A stretch of 64,000 bases of DNA from Isoperla grammatica. Taxonomy: Eukaryota; Arthropoda; Insecta; Plecoptera; Perlodidae. Shown piece by piece: positions 1 through 12,227 of the stretch. A program made the position numbers and the translations under genes. The DNA lies in NCBI GenBank assembly GCA_945910005.1, contig OX246739.1, forward strand, positions 75,271,295 through 75,335,294, written 5' to 3'. How positions within the stretch are numbered: position 1 is the stretch's first letter; every line of letters begins with the position of its first letter. Under the pieces are notes generated by a model. That model searched no databases, was not told the origin of the DNA, and saw only the letters and a program-made list of their open reading frames with translations.

Positions 1-235
1 TAATTTATTTTCTAATTTAAGGTTACAAAAACAAACCTGAGTGACAAACTGCAGATTTCGATATAAGTAAGTTTGACGGGCTGTCATTCGAAAATTACGT
101 AATGACATATATAGTCGCGATTTGTAAGAGAACCCGAGTATATTTATTTAATTTCATTCCTTCTATTTAATCTCAATTACATCTTCTTAAATCATATATA
201 AACATACCTGCGTGACATACCACAGACAGCCTCGC
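1..235 (-). repeat. ~175-bp satellite-like repeat, reverse orientation
   Basis: The first 235 bases are the reverse complement of the unit repeated in tandem at about 59085-59960. Shared landmarks are the block around GACGGGCTGTCATTCG, the block reading as AATCTCAATTACATCTT, and the junction CCTGCGTGACATA. At least one full unit plus part of another is visible, and the array probably continues left of the window. No coding potential was seen. Confidence 0.75.
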
Positions 236-780
236 CATTTTTGTGTTGTTTTTGTATTGTGTTGCAATCTTCAACAAAATAAAGACATATTGGCCCGGAT
301 GAATAAAAGTGAGCATAACCTTATACTCGCGGAAATGTGAGCAAAACCTTCGCTTGGTAAGAATAAAAGTAGGAGCATAAGCTTATGCTCAAGACTCATC
401 TCGGAATTGGAGCACCTGCTCACATTCTCACCTCATGCTCACGCTTGGGAGTATTTTGTATGAATAAAGTGAAGTGTTTGCTTCTGATGTTGAGCATCTG
501 CTTCAAAATTACTGGATCTAGTCAGTAGCAGACTCAACAGTGAGGTTGGGTTGAGTTATGACCGAATATGTGCTTCGTGTGCGGTCTGAAAAGCGACATA
601 ATCCTCGTGTGTCTCCTCACAATAGTGATTTTAGACATTTGTTCCTCTGTAATGAAGGAAATTTACTTTGATTGCTAATTATTTTCTTGGTGAAAGCAAT
701 GATGCTTTCAATGCCCTTTCGTCAGAGCACCGAATGAAAACTTTTCTAAGATATGGCGGATCCAGGGTTTCAAAAGTGGA

Positions 781-1210
781 TTGGATCCATCAACTATTTT
801 AAAAACTCTATGGAAAGTTATGGGAAAAGTTATTGAAAAAGCCCACATTTGGATCAAATTGCCATCTAATACTGAAAATGTCATAGACGAAGCTCAACTC
901 CAATGGCAAAACAAATACGCAATCCCTATCGCTATAGGTGTTATTGATAGCACGCATGTAAAGATTCTTCAACCAGCTGGGTATGGAGATAAGTACGAAA
1001 ATATGAAGGGGTTTGTAAGTCTGAACGTGCAAGCTACTTGCAATGTAAAAGAAAATATTTACTGGTGTTGACGTTAGCTGGCCCGGCTCAGTACACGGTA
1101 GTAGAATATGGAAAAACACCGATATCCAAGTGAAAATGAGCAAGCTCATTTTCGGAGATGACGATTACGGAATAAAACCATGGCTCATGACGCCTATACT
1201 ACGCAGCTAG
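781..1210 (+). pseudogene. Harbinger (DDE_Tnp_4) transposase fragment, frameshifted
   Basis: Frame 1 from 781 to 1071 encodes 96 residues that resemble the middle of a Harbinger transposase. A helical segment (KVMGKVIEKAH) is followed by the catalytic-region motif GVIDSTHVKI and then KGFVSLNVQATC, matching the family pattern GxIDGTHI...KGxxSxNVQ. The reading then shifts by +1: from about 1058 the second frame gives VDVSWPGSVHGSRIW, FGDDDYGIKPWL and MTP, the expected continuation with the second acidic region, and stops at 1208. The N-terminal domain and the C-terminal glutamate region are missing. It is clearly non-functional. In the element the MADF/Myb-like partner gene is not visible. It could in principle be a domesticated HARBI1-like gene, but the frameshift and short length argue against that. 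Confidence 0.8.
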
Positions 1211-1221
1211 GCTAGCTGGAC

Positions 1222-1759
1222 TAGAGGTCTGCACGGGTATACGGGCTCGGCCCGCGAGCCCAGTTACGGGCCTTGATATCTTTATTAAGACGGGCCCGGG
1301 CCGGGCCTGGGCCTACATATCACTGAACGAGGAGGGATTTTTCAGGCTCTTTTAATGTTTTCATTTTGTAATCAGTAATTGAAATGAAAGAAATGTCATG
1401 TTATTTTACCAACATTTCCGAAACTTAAAACAAAACCGAAATAGTATAAACTTCCGGTCACAACATTTTTGTTGTAATTCTTTTCGTTACATACTTTCAC
1501 TGGCAATAGTTACTCATTTCGTTATGATCTAATCTAATTTTTGTTCCCAACCTGTCGTTCGTATTCCTTGCCAAATACTATAAAAATCAACTTGCTGCTT
1601 TAACAGTTGAATAGGCTTTTACGGGCCAATTTACACTACAGGCGGGTCTGGGCCGGACCCGGGCTCTGACTAGCTTACTCACTACGGGCCGGTACGAGCC
1701 CGGGCCTGAAATACCGGGCCCGGGCCGGGCTTCTATAGTTAGGCCCGTGTAGACCTCTA
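1222..1759. mobile_element. hAT-type MITE with 8-bp target duplication
   Basis: A 538-bp non-coding element has terminal inverted repeats TAGAGGTCTGCACGGG and, on the other end, TAGAGGTCTACACGGG (15/16 match). The 8-bp direct repeat AGCTGGAC flanks both sides (1214-1221 and 1760-1767), which is diagnostic of hAT insertion. Both subterminal regions are rich in GGGCCCGGGCC. It sits inside the Harbinger remnant. Confidence 0.9.
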
Positions 1760-2000
1760 AGCTGGACTACCGGCCGGCGAGGGAGGGGGAGGCAAAACGC
1801 ATGCTTCAAGTTGCGCGCGCGATGAGAATATCGGAGCATCTGCTCCATTTATCGGAGCACCTTCTACGGAGTATAAGGTAAAGGTTATTCATACGAAACT
1901 GAGCAGATACTTATACTCTTACCTTATACTTGGAGCAGAAGCTTATACTTCATGCTCACACTCAAGAGCATCTACTCATGTTTTATTCATACGGCCCATT

Positions 2001-2543
2001 GTATAATAGTATTGTACATTGTTGGATTAGCTATACTTGAAAATGAAACCACCTTGTTTGGTGTACAATCCTAAGGCGGCGTGAAATGTTTTCGTGTAAA
2101 TAATCGGTGCCCAAATCGTTTTACATAAAATAACGTGACATAAGGTCATCCCAGATACGGGAACAGGAAGGCCGCGTACATATAAGCAAAGCAATATCTA
2201 TACTACATGTGTTCAAGCTTTATGTCTCTTAATTCATCAAGGTCAAAGTGTTCAAACAAAGCGAAGTAACAAACACGTAATATCATACAAGGACACGATT
2301 ATATAGCCCATCCATCGTAACAATGAACCTGACAATGCCAGGAATATTAATGCAGGCGGATATTCCAGCAGACTTTCTTTGTCTATTTTTAAAGATATTC
2401 ATAATATGATAATTAACTGTTAATATCCATAAACATTCACTTGAAGAGGGCGAACTTTAAATGCGGATTTAAAAATCAAACAAATACCTTACAAATTTTG
2501 AACAACGCATACCCTATGATTAAATTAACATACACGCTACATA
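2001..2543. other. Unassigned intergenic sequence
   Basis: AT-rich sequence between two transposons. I see no gene, convincing ORF or clear repeat boundary here. Confidence 0.6.
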
Positions 2544-2551
2544 ATCTCGCT

Positions 2552-3301
2552 CATAGGCGTGCGCAGCGTCTAACATTAGACCTGGCACGAGGTGGCGTGG
2601 CACAGCTGGGGTCTGGGGCGAAACCCCAGCCGCCGGAGGCAATTTCGCCGTAGGCGAAAAATTTTTCGGTTGATGCAATAACTTTTATGGCCTAAAACGC
2701 GATTTTAAGACGCGACGCTTTCCGGTGCTATAGAATCTTGTGGTCCCTATGAGCTATGTTTCGTTTCATTTAAATAAAAGATAAATTAAAAATTATTTGC
2801 ACAGCCCTGAGTGAAATGTGTCTTTGCGTAAAAACGCGCTACTGACAGTGCATTTTAATTTAAAGTCTAATTGATAGTTAAATTTAAATTTAAACCGTTG
2901 AGTGAGTAATAAAGGGTAGAGTCGCAACGCAATCGTCAGTTTGTCTACCGCCTTATGCTGCCCAACATACTTTATTCGGGTAGTAGAAGTTCGCCAAGCG
3001 ACGCGATGACGAAGTTTTCGGCTGTCTTCGTATATTTCGGTGAAGTAGCCGACCAATCAGGCTCCGTCATCGTGTCGTTTGGCGAACTTCTATTACCCGA
3101 CTAAAGTATTTTGGGCAGTAAACGGCAGTAGAAAACTGCCGATGGCGTGGGCCCTCTACCCTATATTACTCACTCAAGGGTTAAACTTCCCTCGGCCCAG
3201 GCCGGGTCTAAAGGAGTTGGAGTCCAGTGCGGCCCGACCGCCAAGTTGACACATTAGGTCCGGCCTGGGCCGAATAGGCCTGGGCCGTGCGCACGCCTAT
3301 G
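2552..3301. mobile_element. Non-autonomous hAT element, 750 bp
   Basis: The terminal inverted repeats are exact over 14 bases (CATAGGCGTGCGCA), and the 8-bp target duplication ATCTCGCT lies at 2544-2551 and 3302-3309. The left subterminal region is GC-rich (2590-2670), and no transposase is present. A 284-bp foldback (2897-3180) is nested inside. An isolated end with the same terminus is found at 44744-44757. Confidence 0.9.
2897..3180. repeat. Long imperfect foldback nested in the hAT element
   Basis: The left arm starts with TTGAGTGAGTAATAAAGGGT and reaches GTAGAAGTTCGCC. The right arm from about 3083 is its reverse complement with scattered mismatches and ends in ATATTACTCACTCAA. The arms are roughly 95 bp each with a spacer of about 95 bp. 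It looks like a separate inverted-repeat transposon that jumped into the hAT element. Confidence 0.7.
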
Positions 3302-3573
3302 ATCTCGCTGCAAGATGAAAGCGTTGAAGTTCATATTTTGTTTGTGCAAACATTATTTTTATTTGTACGATGAAATTTGAAAATCGCCATCTTCAATAGT
3401 TTTAGTAGATGAATTGTTTTGTCAGGATGTATAAATCTACCATTTGTACCGATACACAAAATATTCATATAGGTATCAAAACTGTTTAAGATATCGATTT
3501 TTCAAACTTCATCGCATCAAGAAAGGTGCGTCAAATACAAATAATATACGAAACTTCACAGTCTCATCTTGCA

Positions 3574-3613
3574 GCGAGCAAGTCAGCAAGTCAGCAAGTC
3601 AGCAAGTCAGTCA
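3574..3613. repeat. Short tandem repeat (AGCAAGTC)n
   Basis: About five copies of the 8-mer AGCAAGTC lie head to tail, with an imperfect first copy. Confidence 0.8.
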
Positions 3614-4716
3614 CTACGGTCCGAAACTTGTTGAAAACAGATTTGGTGTGCTTGGGTTGGTCCGTTACTTGTTGAAAATACTATACCCAGCGATCCGAAA
3701 CTCAGATCTCGAGTGTTTCAAGAGTGTTTGAGATGCCGGACCTTTTTGTTCGAGCATCTCCAGCAATCTTTTATTATGGCGGCGATTTCAAAATATTTTC
3801 AGCTAGGCATGACTGTCTTTCGTGGCTCAGGTAAATAAAATTATAATTAAATTTCTTTATTGCACCTTATACACAAACTATTGAAATATAATTCCTTTAA
3901 TTTCATGCCAAATTCTTAGTTAATAACAAAAAACAATTGTTCTACCTACAATATAACAAAACTTGACGCGTGATTATTTAGTCCACCAAACCTTGCTTGA
4001 TAGTTTGATAGTGCTGTCGTGCTGGAGGACGCTAAAACCAAAGCATGTCCATCAAGTTTCGGATGTAAAACGTTATAGACTTGTTGAGTGGATGCGTTGT
4101 CGACAGTGTATACATAAGTTTTAGTTTTAAATAGCATTATACAATATATGTTACGTCCACTCAACAAAATGTCCTCTTTGTTCATATTTAAAAAGACGAA
4201 AAAGTCTTTGGCACAGTCTTAAATGTAAGATCTAAATGTATTATGTAGGGAGCTAAAAGCCCATAGAAGAACTTAGCATATTGAGTCGTATATGCGAGAT
4301 ATTATATAATTATGAGTTGTAAACTAGACCCTTTCCTTAAAAAAACGTAAACATAATATTATGTTTATGGTAATATTCTGTGAGACCTAGCCCGGCCTTC
4401 CAGAATAGCCTGGAGATTGTATTGAGCAACAAGTATTTAATTTTATAGCAGCGCTTCCTATCTAGTATAGACTACTTACAAAAAATATTGAAATATTGAT
4501 CGTAGAAAAAAGTGAAACTATCTAAACAATAAAGATCTGTGTATTATGTAGCTATGTTTCATAAACTAATTATATAGAATGATAGCTAATTGTCACTGAA
4601 GTCATAAAGCTTGGATATTAATCGTGAAAAGGTTATAATATCAAATTAAGGTACCCATTATCTCTGCTTGGAGGTCGAATATGATTGATGTATACTGACT
4701 AATCACTTATGATCCT
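3614..4716. other. Unassigned intergenic sequence
   Basis: AT-rich DNA with a few short degenerate ORFs. I find no domain, TIR or RNA gene. Confidence 0.55.
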
Positions 4717-5187
4717 TAGTATAGGCAAATAGAACCGAAATTCGGCTCGAGACGGAAATAATTATTAGAAAGGTGATTTCTTTTGCAATGTGTTCCTTGG
4801 GGTCTCCTTTACATCTCCAGAAAAATCCCCAAAAATCCTACGTGGGCAACACTCTTAAATTTTGAAAAATCCCCGCCATGTTCCAATTTTAAAAAAATGC
4901 CATAACTTAGGAACTGTCTGTTATAAAAAGATGTAGTTTACACCAAAATGCGTGTGGTGACGCCTACCTGCGCAAGAGAAGAGAATTAGTATATATCACC
5001 GCGGTGTGTTTTATTAGTGGCCAGTGGAAGATTCAGCTTGTTCTTTTGTTTCACGTGTTATTGGTAAGTGTATTTAGTATTTATACCTAACGAGGCGTTG
5101 AACGCGATGTATACAACCCCATTTAAAATAGTAAATTGTGAAATAGGCTAGGCAACCAAACGCACAGCAACAATCATTGTTATTATT

Positions 5188-5905
5188 AAGCGAGCGTCTC
5201 CATTAGACCTTTATGGCACTTCGTTCTTTTTTTTATGTCGATAGCGGTCGAGCGGAAAGTCCGATCAACTTGAAATTTGGATCATCCACAAGCCTTGATG
5301 TGGATTGAAGGTGTATAGTTTTGAGTCAAAATCGTTCGAAAAGTTACAAAGTTACACCATAGTTACTTCAAAATATTTTTCTGAAACAAAATGGTGGCAA
5401 AATGTGAGATAGCCATATTTTTCTAAAGCTTTTTCCAAGCACGAATATGTTCATCTTATGGCGATTTGATAAATATTGGCAAAGTAACACAAAAGTTACT
5501 CGAAAATATATTTCTGAAACACAGTTACAGCAAAATGTGAGGTGGCTTTCTTATAGTAAATGTTTGCCGGTCACGAATATACTAATTTAAACTCGATCGG
5601 ATGCGTACTAGAGGCATAAATTACATTTCTATTGCTGTCAATAACTGTTTGTAACGGTGGCGGACCGCGGCGAAAACACTAGACAGAATGACAACGAAAA
5701 TTCTTAGCAACGCACATTGCACTGCATTCGACAATGTCGGGAAGTATAATAGCTATGGAAATTAGAAAAATGTTTGCAATGCGCATTCTTGAATTGTTGT
5801 TAATTGTTGTTTGTATAAGCTTTGAGATCTTTTCGACAGAAAGTTCGTAGATATGGACGCGCTCGCTTATCAACGCGTCAAACAGAGCGTTTTCCTAGTT
5901 TTATT
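5188..5905 (+). repeat. Dispersed repeat family, copy A
   Basis: It starts near AAGCGAGCGTCTCCATT, passes through TCCGATCAACTTGAAATTTG and AAATCGTTCGAAA, and ends in TCGCTTATCAACGCGTCA followed by CAGAGCGTTTTCC. The same landmarks occur at 21550-23195 (same orientation) and, in part, at 16447-16860 (opposite orientation). It is nested in the long-TIR element and has no recognisable coding region. Confidence 0.7.
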
Positions 5906-5983
5906 TACAGGAGGTGGTGTGGATGGGCTATGGTATTGGAAGTGGGGGTTGTGTTCTGAACGTGGGGGAAAGGTGGAAGGAAG

Positions 5984-8105
5984 ATGGACGAAAAGTGCAT
6001 TTTCTGCTGTGATGGAGTGGTAGGAGTTGATAGTGTCACCGTGGTAAGAGGTTTAGATACTATTAGAGAACTTAGTGTACACCGAAAAGATGGAATTGCG
6101 GAAAAAATTGAGGGTGTCAGTAGTGTGCGAGTTCACGTAAACTGTAGGAAAGCTTTTACAAGACACCCAAACCAAGTTTCAGTGGTACCAAGTGAAAGAT
6201 CAAATTCACCAAAACCCCTCCTAAGACGTGCTGTACAATCCTTTGATTTAAACGTGCTGTCTCTTTTGCGGGGAGAAGGTTGATAAAAAAAAAAAAGCTT
6301 ACAACAAGCACCCTAAACGCTTCTCAAAAATTTGCGCCGTGGCGGTTTTATCAAAAATTTCCAGTATTCGAATGGCGTGTTCAAGGAGATGTGACAAATG
6401 GGCGGAAATAGTTCTCAATCGCATCAATACCTCCATTGACCTGATTGCTGCCGATGCACGATATCATAAAAACTGTGATGCGCGTTTTTCAGTTCTTGGT
6501 TCTAGTATGCCGGGCGAGGTGTCTGAAAATGTTGGAAGGCCTATTGACGAGTCCAAGGTAGAGGCTTTCAATGAATTATGGAACTTCCTTGATGTACCCG
6601 ATTATTGCCAGTACCTTCCGAACTTATAGAGAAGCTTGCACAGTTCAGTGCCGGTGCCAGCAATGACAACATGTATAGCGAAAAGCGACTGCGAGATCTC
6701 CTATCAGCGCACTATGGTGATAGCGTTCTGATATTACCCAGCATGAAGAGGTTCGGGACTTTGGTTTCGTTCCGGTTTGTAGCATCACGGATTTTAACGG
6801 ACACTTGGTATTACTGCCGAAAGAAGGAGACTGCGGAAGAAAAGAAGAGTATTTTAGACGTGGCTGTCACCATTCTCCAAGAAGAGATAAGATCTGAAGT
6901 TTATGACTGCACGACATATCCAACTTTTGAAGAAATGTCTGGAGGGGGAGCGAATCAAGTTGGGGAGATGCTAACTTATCTGCTTAATGGTTTAATGAAG
7001 CCAGTCGAAGGTGTTAAGTGTTGCTCACACCATCATATCTTCGGTGCATTCAGCTGTACAGGTTGGACTTGGTGTATTTCTTCACAGACGTTTTCGACCG
7101 CGACATCTAATTAACGTTCTCCATAAATTAGGCTGCTCCGTTTCCTACAGCGAGATTTGCAAGTATGAAGCCTCCCTAACCATCAACAAGTCAACTGAAG
7201 TTCAGGATAACGGATTTGTGCAGTAAGTCTTCGATAATGCCGATCACAATACTCGAACTTTGGATGGGCACGGAACATTTCATGTGATGGGAGTAGTGCA
7301 GTGTGTGACGCCTGCTTCAGCCGTCCAAACAACTTCGCGAGTTACAAGACCGAAGCTTCAACCGGGGGCAACTCTTGTCGGAAAGTTTGGCTTAATCCCG
7401 ATCGTCAGTCACGACCGGCCAATGAACAGTGGTCTGAATCGCGTGGTCGTGGAAGACGTCCTTTCTCTGAAGTTGCGCCCAATGGATGCCGATATTGGGA
7501 CGAAATACTAATGGTTTTGGATGGCGGGTCCGAAGTCACCAGACGAACCTCAACGCGGATGGAGTGGTTTTATGGAGATTGCCTCGGGGAAGAGATCCTA
7601 CCAAATGCCAGCTGTGGTACCTTTGCCCTTCGCCAATCTGCAGCCATCACACCCCACCACAATCAACACTTGTCTTCGTGACGTGATGAACCTCGCCAGC
7701 CTCCCTCCTACGTCGGCTGCCGCCCGCCAGCACAGTCTACGCGTGTATCACCAGGTCCAGGCTTGGAGGGGGGACGTCGTTGAACCGAGAGATTGAGGCT
7801 GGACCGTCGAACAGGAAAAATATATTCGTGTTCCATCCACCTTATCCCCGGCGTCGGAAAAGCTACTACACCTGATTTGCTGTGGGTGCAAGGTAGACTG
7901 CTCCCGTAACTGTAAATGCAGACAAAGCATCCTAAAATGCACCACTATGTGCAGAGGGTGTGCTAAGGAGTCTTGCCTCAACAGGAATATCCCGGATTAC
8001 GACGAAGAAGACGAATATGAGACCAAGCAGGACCACCGCGAGCGAAAGCGCAGCAGCGACGTACTACCTCATGTAAAGGATTTGGTAAAACGAAGTCGGG
8101 TGTAA
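5984..8105 (+). pseudogene. Transposon-encoded zinc-finger/CXC protein, frameshifted
   Basis: Pieces of one protein lie in successive frames. From 5984, MDEKCIFCCDGVVG gives a CxxC pair, ending with VNCRKAF. After a shift near 6255, CLFCGEKVD opens a second Cys/His module closed by DLIAADARYHKNCDARF (about 6430-6490). Another shift near 6600 gives a helical segment ending GEMLTYLLNGLMKP. From about 7011 the frame changes again to FRPRHLINVLHKLG, SYSEIC and, past an in-frame stop at 7224, FDNADHN and TFHVMGVVQCVTP. Further frame changes and stops lead through GWSGFMEIAS, SAAARQHSLRVYHQVQAW and a C-terminal CXC module, CCGCKVDCSRNCKC plus CRGCAKESC, stopping at 8103-8105. This order matches long uncharacterised proteins common in cnidarian, mollusc and fish repeats. 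With at least three frameshifts and several stops it is dead. Its role is unknown; I infer DNA binding from the Cys-rich modules. Confidence 0.75.
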
Positions 8106-8560
8106 TAATGTTTTTTTTTTTTACATTTTGAAATGTACATTCGCTGCCGCAAGTGTCTTTTTCATCTTAGAACGAGTAAAATATCTAGACAAGTCCTATA
8201 TTTAAAAGGGAAAACATGACACATTTTTTCTTGCGCTTTTTAACGTGTATATGTACTATTTTGTCATTAAACGTAAATAAACTGACAATTTTCATTTTTT
8301 CCTTGCAACATGAGTTCTTCATTGAAAACGAAAACTTTTGACACCAAAAGCACCTCTATAGGACTATCTATTCCTAACTTATGGAATTTTTTGGAAAACT
8401 GCAAGATGGCGGCGATTTTTTTCCAAAATTAAGGGTGTTGCCCACGTTGGATTTTGGGGGGTTTTTCTGGGAAAGTTAAGGTGGCCCCAAGGAACCAATT
8501 GCAAAAGAAATCCCCTTTCTAATAATTGTTTCCGTCTCGAACCTTAATTTGCCTATACTA

Positions 8561-9593
8561 TAAGTGTTATCGACTGAAAAAACAGAATACTAAGTTCACG
8601 TTCACGTGACAACTTAAATCTCAGGAGTAGAATGAGTCTATAGTAGCTCTGCATGTCGTAAGAGTCAACAAAGACGCCGACGATAATGAATCATGTAGTG
8701 CGAACAAACGGAGGATGTCTATGGGACCTATTCCGATTCGACACAAAATAGCATGAAAAGTGTGAGACTTTATGGGTTTTTGTTTCTATCTTTAATATGA
8801 AATTCAATATCAAGATTTTCGAGTGATGCGGGGCTAGGTTTTAACAATATCTTCAGGTATTCTCAAAAGGATTCAAAATTAATTGTATTACTATTTTGAC
8901 AAAATTGTACGATTTCAATAATATCCCAAAATGGCTGATTATACAAACTAAAATTTTTTGTAATACTTAGTAGTATATCTTAAGATCTTGACAATATCTA
9001 TATTTAGCAAGTTATTCTACAATTTGCATAAAGAATACCATTTTAAAGGTATGAAGAATATACCTTAAATGTTCAAGCTTTTCGAGCAATTTGTTTCATG
9101 AAAGTGACAAGCTAGACTAATGTACACGATCACAGCCTGACTGCAGTGACCGGACCGTATTCAATAGTTTGTTACGTGACCACGACCGATGACCCAGAGT
9201 ATAGACTACTGAATACAGTCCGGTCCGGTCGCCGTTCACGGTCGTATCTGGGGCGACCAAAGTCTGCAAACATATTCAACTACTCGATCTGAATATAGAG
9301 GTAAAAGTAATATTATGACAATCGACTTGTCTTGTTTCTGTGCTTATTTGAATTGTAATATTTCCTGTATAACTAAAGACTAATCGTCGCACGTAGAGGG
9401 TTGTATGAGAAATTTAATTTGCAAATTGCATCAGACATATTCTCAAAGCGAGTTTTTCTAAGATTAATTTTAACGGGCTTTATCTAAGAAACATTGTAAA
9501 AGTCCCACAAAGCTAATCCTCAAAGGATCCACGTATAGTTTAATCGTTTAATCGGGCATCTGTAAAGCGAAGTCTGTTTGGCACCAATTCTGT
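8561..9593. other. Unassigned sequence with a short inverted repeat
   Basis: The only structure I find is an imperfect hairpin at 9148-9230, whose arms share GACCGGACCG and TATTCARTAGT. The remainder shows no gene. Confidence 0.5.
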
Positions 9594-10156
9594 AAGGTGA
9601 CCATATTTTGAATATTGCAAACCGGGACAAACAAAGTGTAAGGATGCGAATTCCATGACTAGCACGGAGTCTTGGGCAAAGCCTCAGACGAAAGAGGCGA
9701 AACATTTTTAATTCAAATTTGCGTGAAATATTCCCAGAAAAAGCTTTCTAACATGAATCAATAAAACAAAATAGATATTAATACATTATTATTCATATTA
9801 ATTTTAATTAATACATATTAAGTATTTAAATTAATGTGGGTACGTTTTTGTAGTCATGTTAAGCCCGGTCGTATTTCGCCAGCCGCCTGTTGATGGTATG
9901 AACTCTGCTGACTGTGAGTTGAGTGAGTGCGTGAGTGCGTGAGTCAGCGTCTGCGAATGCGACCCGCAGCATTTGTAGGCCTCCCCCCCCCCCCCCCCCT
10001 GTTACAATCGACCGCGTTGTCTTTATTGACAGAATACCGGGACACCTTTTCCCCAAAAATTACAAACCGGTAAAAATACGTCTTTTCAATGAATCTCTCG
10101 GGACACCGGTACAAGTGTTCCGATATGGCCGGTACACCGGTACGTCTGGTCACCTT
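9594..10156 (+). mobile_element. MITE family M1, copy 1
   Basis: The ends are inverted over ten bases (AAGGTGACCA / TGGTCACCTT). The internal sequence is strongly similar to 45232-45796 in the same orientation, including the block ATTGCAAACCGGGACAAACA. A long C tract (9987-10000) replaces a different segment in the other copy. It resembles a hAT-like MITE but I cannot see an intact 8-bp duplication. Confidence 0.75.
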
Positions 10157-10585
10157 ACATTCTGAGTGTGTCTTCGTGGTCAAAGCAGTTGTTCAGATTG
10201 GGGGTGCCCAAATCGGTATTATATTTATTTTCCGCCCGTAACAGTAAAAATGTTCGCCTTAACTTCCCCTTTCTCCTTACACCCCTTCACATCCTGTCCT
10301 TAGCGATTGGAAGATGGACATGGTACGGTTAACAAAAAGGTAGTTTAAAAAAAGAAATTGTGAAATGAAAACAAAACGTTGTTTAAAGTCAATATGGTTT
10401 GGAGCTGATACTACAAGGGATGGTGAGTACTGTGCGGAAGAAAACCATTACTGACATTTGTGGTCTCTAACAAGACCAAAACTTGCTTTAAATTTGCATT
10501 TTACCGGTGTGTATCTTGATTCAGAAAATAGTTATAAACCTTACGGCGACAGCGAAGTAACCTCAGGCTATAACCTCAAGTGTCG

Positions 10586-12096
10586 TTAAAGTCGTTCCAT
10601 TGATCAAACTACCAGTTTCAAGCAATGATTTTAATATTTATTTAAAATCACAAATAATTATTTCTTTGGCAATTATTATGTTAAATTAATATAAAATGTA
10701 AAATATATTCAGTAATCAAGTAAGAATACTTTTTTAAAATCCAGTATTTACACGAAAATGCAGTTATTTATAATGGCATGATTCTAGACACTAGTTTGAC
10801 TGCAGAATAGCCAATCCCTAAAAACGAAATTAGTTCATCAAAACTCCAAATAGTAGTCAACTTCTTATCTCGCTTTTGGCTTTAATTACACCACAACACA
10901 TTCAAAAATTATAGACTTTATAATGGATACAAATCTAAATTGATTTACAAAGCCAAGGAAACAAAAAACTCGTTTTTAATATTCATCGACAAAGTATTGC
11001 CAACCTCCAATATACTTGGCAATGCTGCAAAGACATTGTTATTGTCAGATGGTGAAAATGGCGTCGAAAAAATACGGAATACGAAGCGGAGGACGTTTTA
11101 TTACGATAAAAGAAAATGATAGGATTGTATATTTTGTATCGTATCATGTTGTTTGTGCAATTGTATACCTGACGACGTGATCTCAAGTAACTTAAGTCCA
11201 TCTAGGACATGTGAAGGCATGAAATGGATGTAAATTATTTCAAATGCGTGTAGGGGGGCTACATAAATGGTAGGCCTAGGCCTTGCACATGTCAAATGAT
11301 CACAAAACGTCCATGAGTGGCCTTAGGGCTTGGCATATTTTCTTTCATATTATACAGATGCCTCCTGGCATACTATACTTAGCCTATCTACATTGGGGAA
11401 AATGTTTGCGTTTACGGACGTACAATACATGAATTTCATTTCGGATCAGGCAATATAGGCCTAGGCCTAAGTCTAAATAAAGGTGGCCTAGGCTAGGCCT
11501 CACGTACCGTATTCAGATATATTCCCGTTTCTAACTGTGCCTTCAATTTGAATTAAGTGCATTATTTGTATGACGCAAAATGTTAATTGGAAATAAGCGA
11601 CAGTAAATGTAAATAAGAAAAAGTCCAGTGTGGAAAGGTGACAGCCTGCTCATGTTTTGACGTGAGGCGGAGGCGGGCTCAAAGAGAAATGACGTCATCG
11701 CCCGCAGTGTTGCCATAGTTTCACGGCTCGCCCGATTTCCCATCAAATGTTCTTGTAGTGAAGCCAATATTGACCGAAAACGAGTCGAGAGATTGTATTC
11801 ATACATACATATTTAGAATTGTCGTTCAATTATCTTCAAATTGAGTATAAAATAAAGAAAATGACAAATGTTTAGTATCTACTTAGTCAATGCTTTATAT
11901 TCGAAAGTGTATGATTTTTGACAGTTTCAATGGTAGGGGATAGGGAAATCGACGGATTTCAAATATTTATATTAAAACAAGTAGTCGATGAAACTACTTT
12001 ATTTTTCGCTAATATTTAACATGATATTTAAGTGTATATTCAACATGATTTGTAGCACAATGACAAATAGTTGGGTAAACAGTGGATCGACTTTAA
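10586..12096 (+). mobile_element. 1.5-kb TTAA-bounded element, copy 1
   Basis: This 1511-bp segment reappears as its reverse complement at 24556-26066, with equal length and every stretch I compared identical. Both copies begin TTAAAGTCG and end CGACTTTAA. The inverted ends match at about 15 of 17 positions, and the flanks differ immediately outside. TTAA at each end suggests a TTAA-targeting (piggyBac-like) element mobilised in trans. No transposase is present and the short ORFs look accidental. It carries GGCCTAGGCCTA motifs and one TGACGTCA (11690-11697). Confidence 0.85.
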
Positions 12097-12227
12097 GTAA
12101 TTACTTTAATTACATGTTTGCATTATCAAGATTCCCGCGATCCGGAAATTCAACTATATGATATTGATCTTGGCCTTGCCCCTATTAAGGTGCGTCCGGC
12201 CTTGCATCCCCTATGATCCTTTCACGC

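Larger units (their letters stand above)
292..1997 (+). mobile_element. PIF/Harbinger-type DNA transposon remnant
   Basis: The ends are imperfect inverted repeats: GGCCCGGATGAATAAAA on the left, and on the right a segment whose reverse complement reads GGGCCGTATGAATAAAA. They are flanked by the same trinucleotide ATT (289-291 and 1998-2000), in keeping with 3-bp Harbinger target duplications. Between them lies a broken DDE_Tnp_4-like transposase (781-1210). The subterminal regions share many inverted TATACT/GAGCA words. A hAT MITE at 1222-1759 interrupts the element, so this one is older. Confidence 0.75.
4717..8560 (+). mobile_element. 3.8-kb DNA transposon with long TIRs and a CXC-domain gene
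   Basis: Long inverted repeats bound the element. The left end begins TAGTATAGGCAAAT and continues through CGAGACGGAAATAATTATT, the GGCAACAC block and a CATAACTTAGGAA block near 4915. The right end from about 8375 to 8560 is its diverged reverse complement and finishes ATTTGCCTATACTA. TIR length is near 190-200 bp. Inside are a second dispersed repeat (5188-5905) and a disrupted protein gene (5984-8105) of a widespread invertebrate transposon-associated family with a C-terminal tesmin/TSO1-like CXC domain. I cannot assign the superfamily with certainty, and no clear target duplication is visible. Confidence 0.75.

Noticed and set aside
11543..11806. 87-codon ORF duplicated at 24846-25109 as a conserved small gene
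   Set aside because: Identity follows from the two copies of the TTAA element; composition and lack of a family suggest noncoding DNA.
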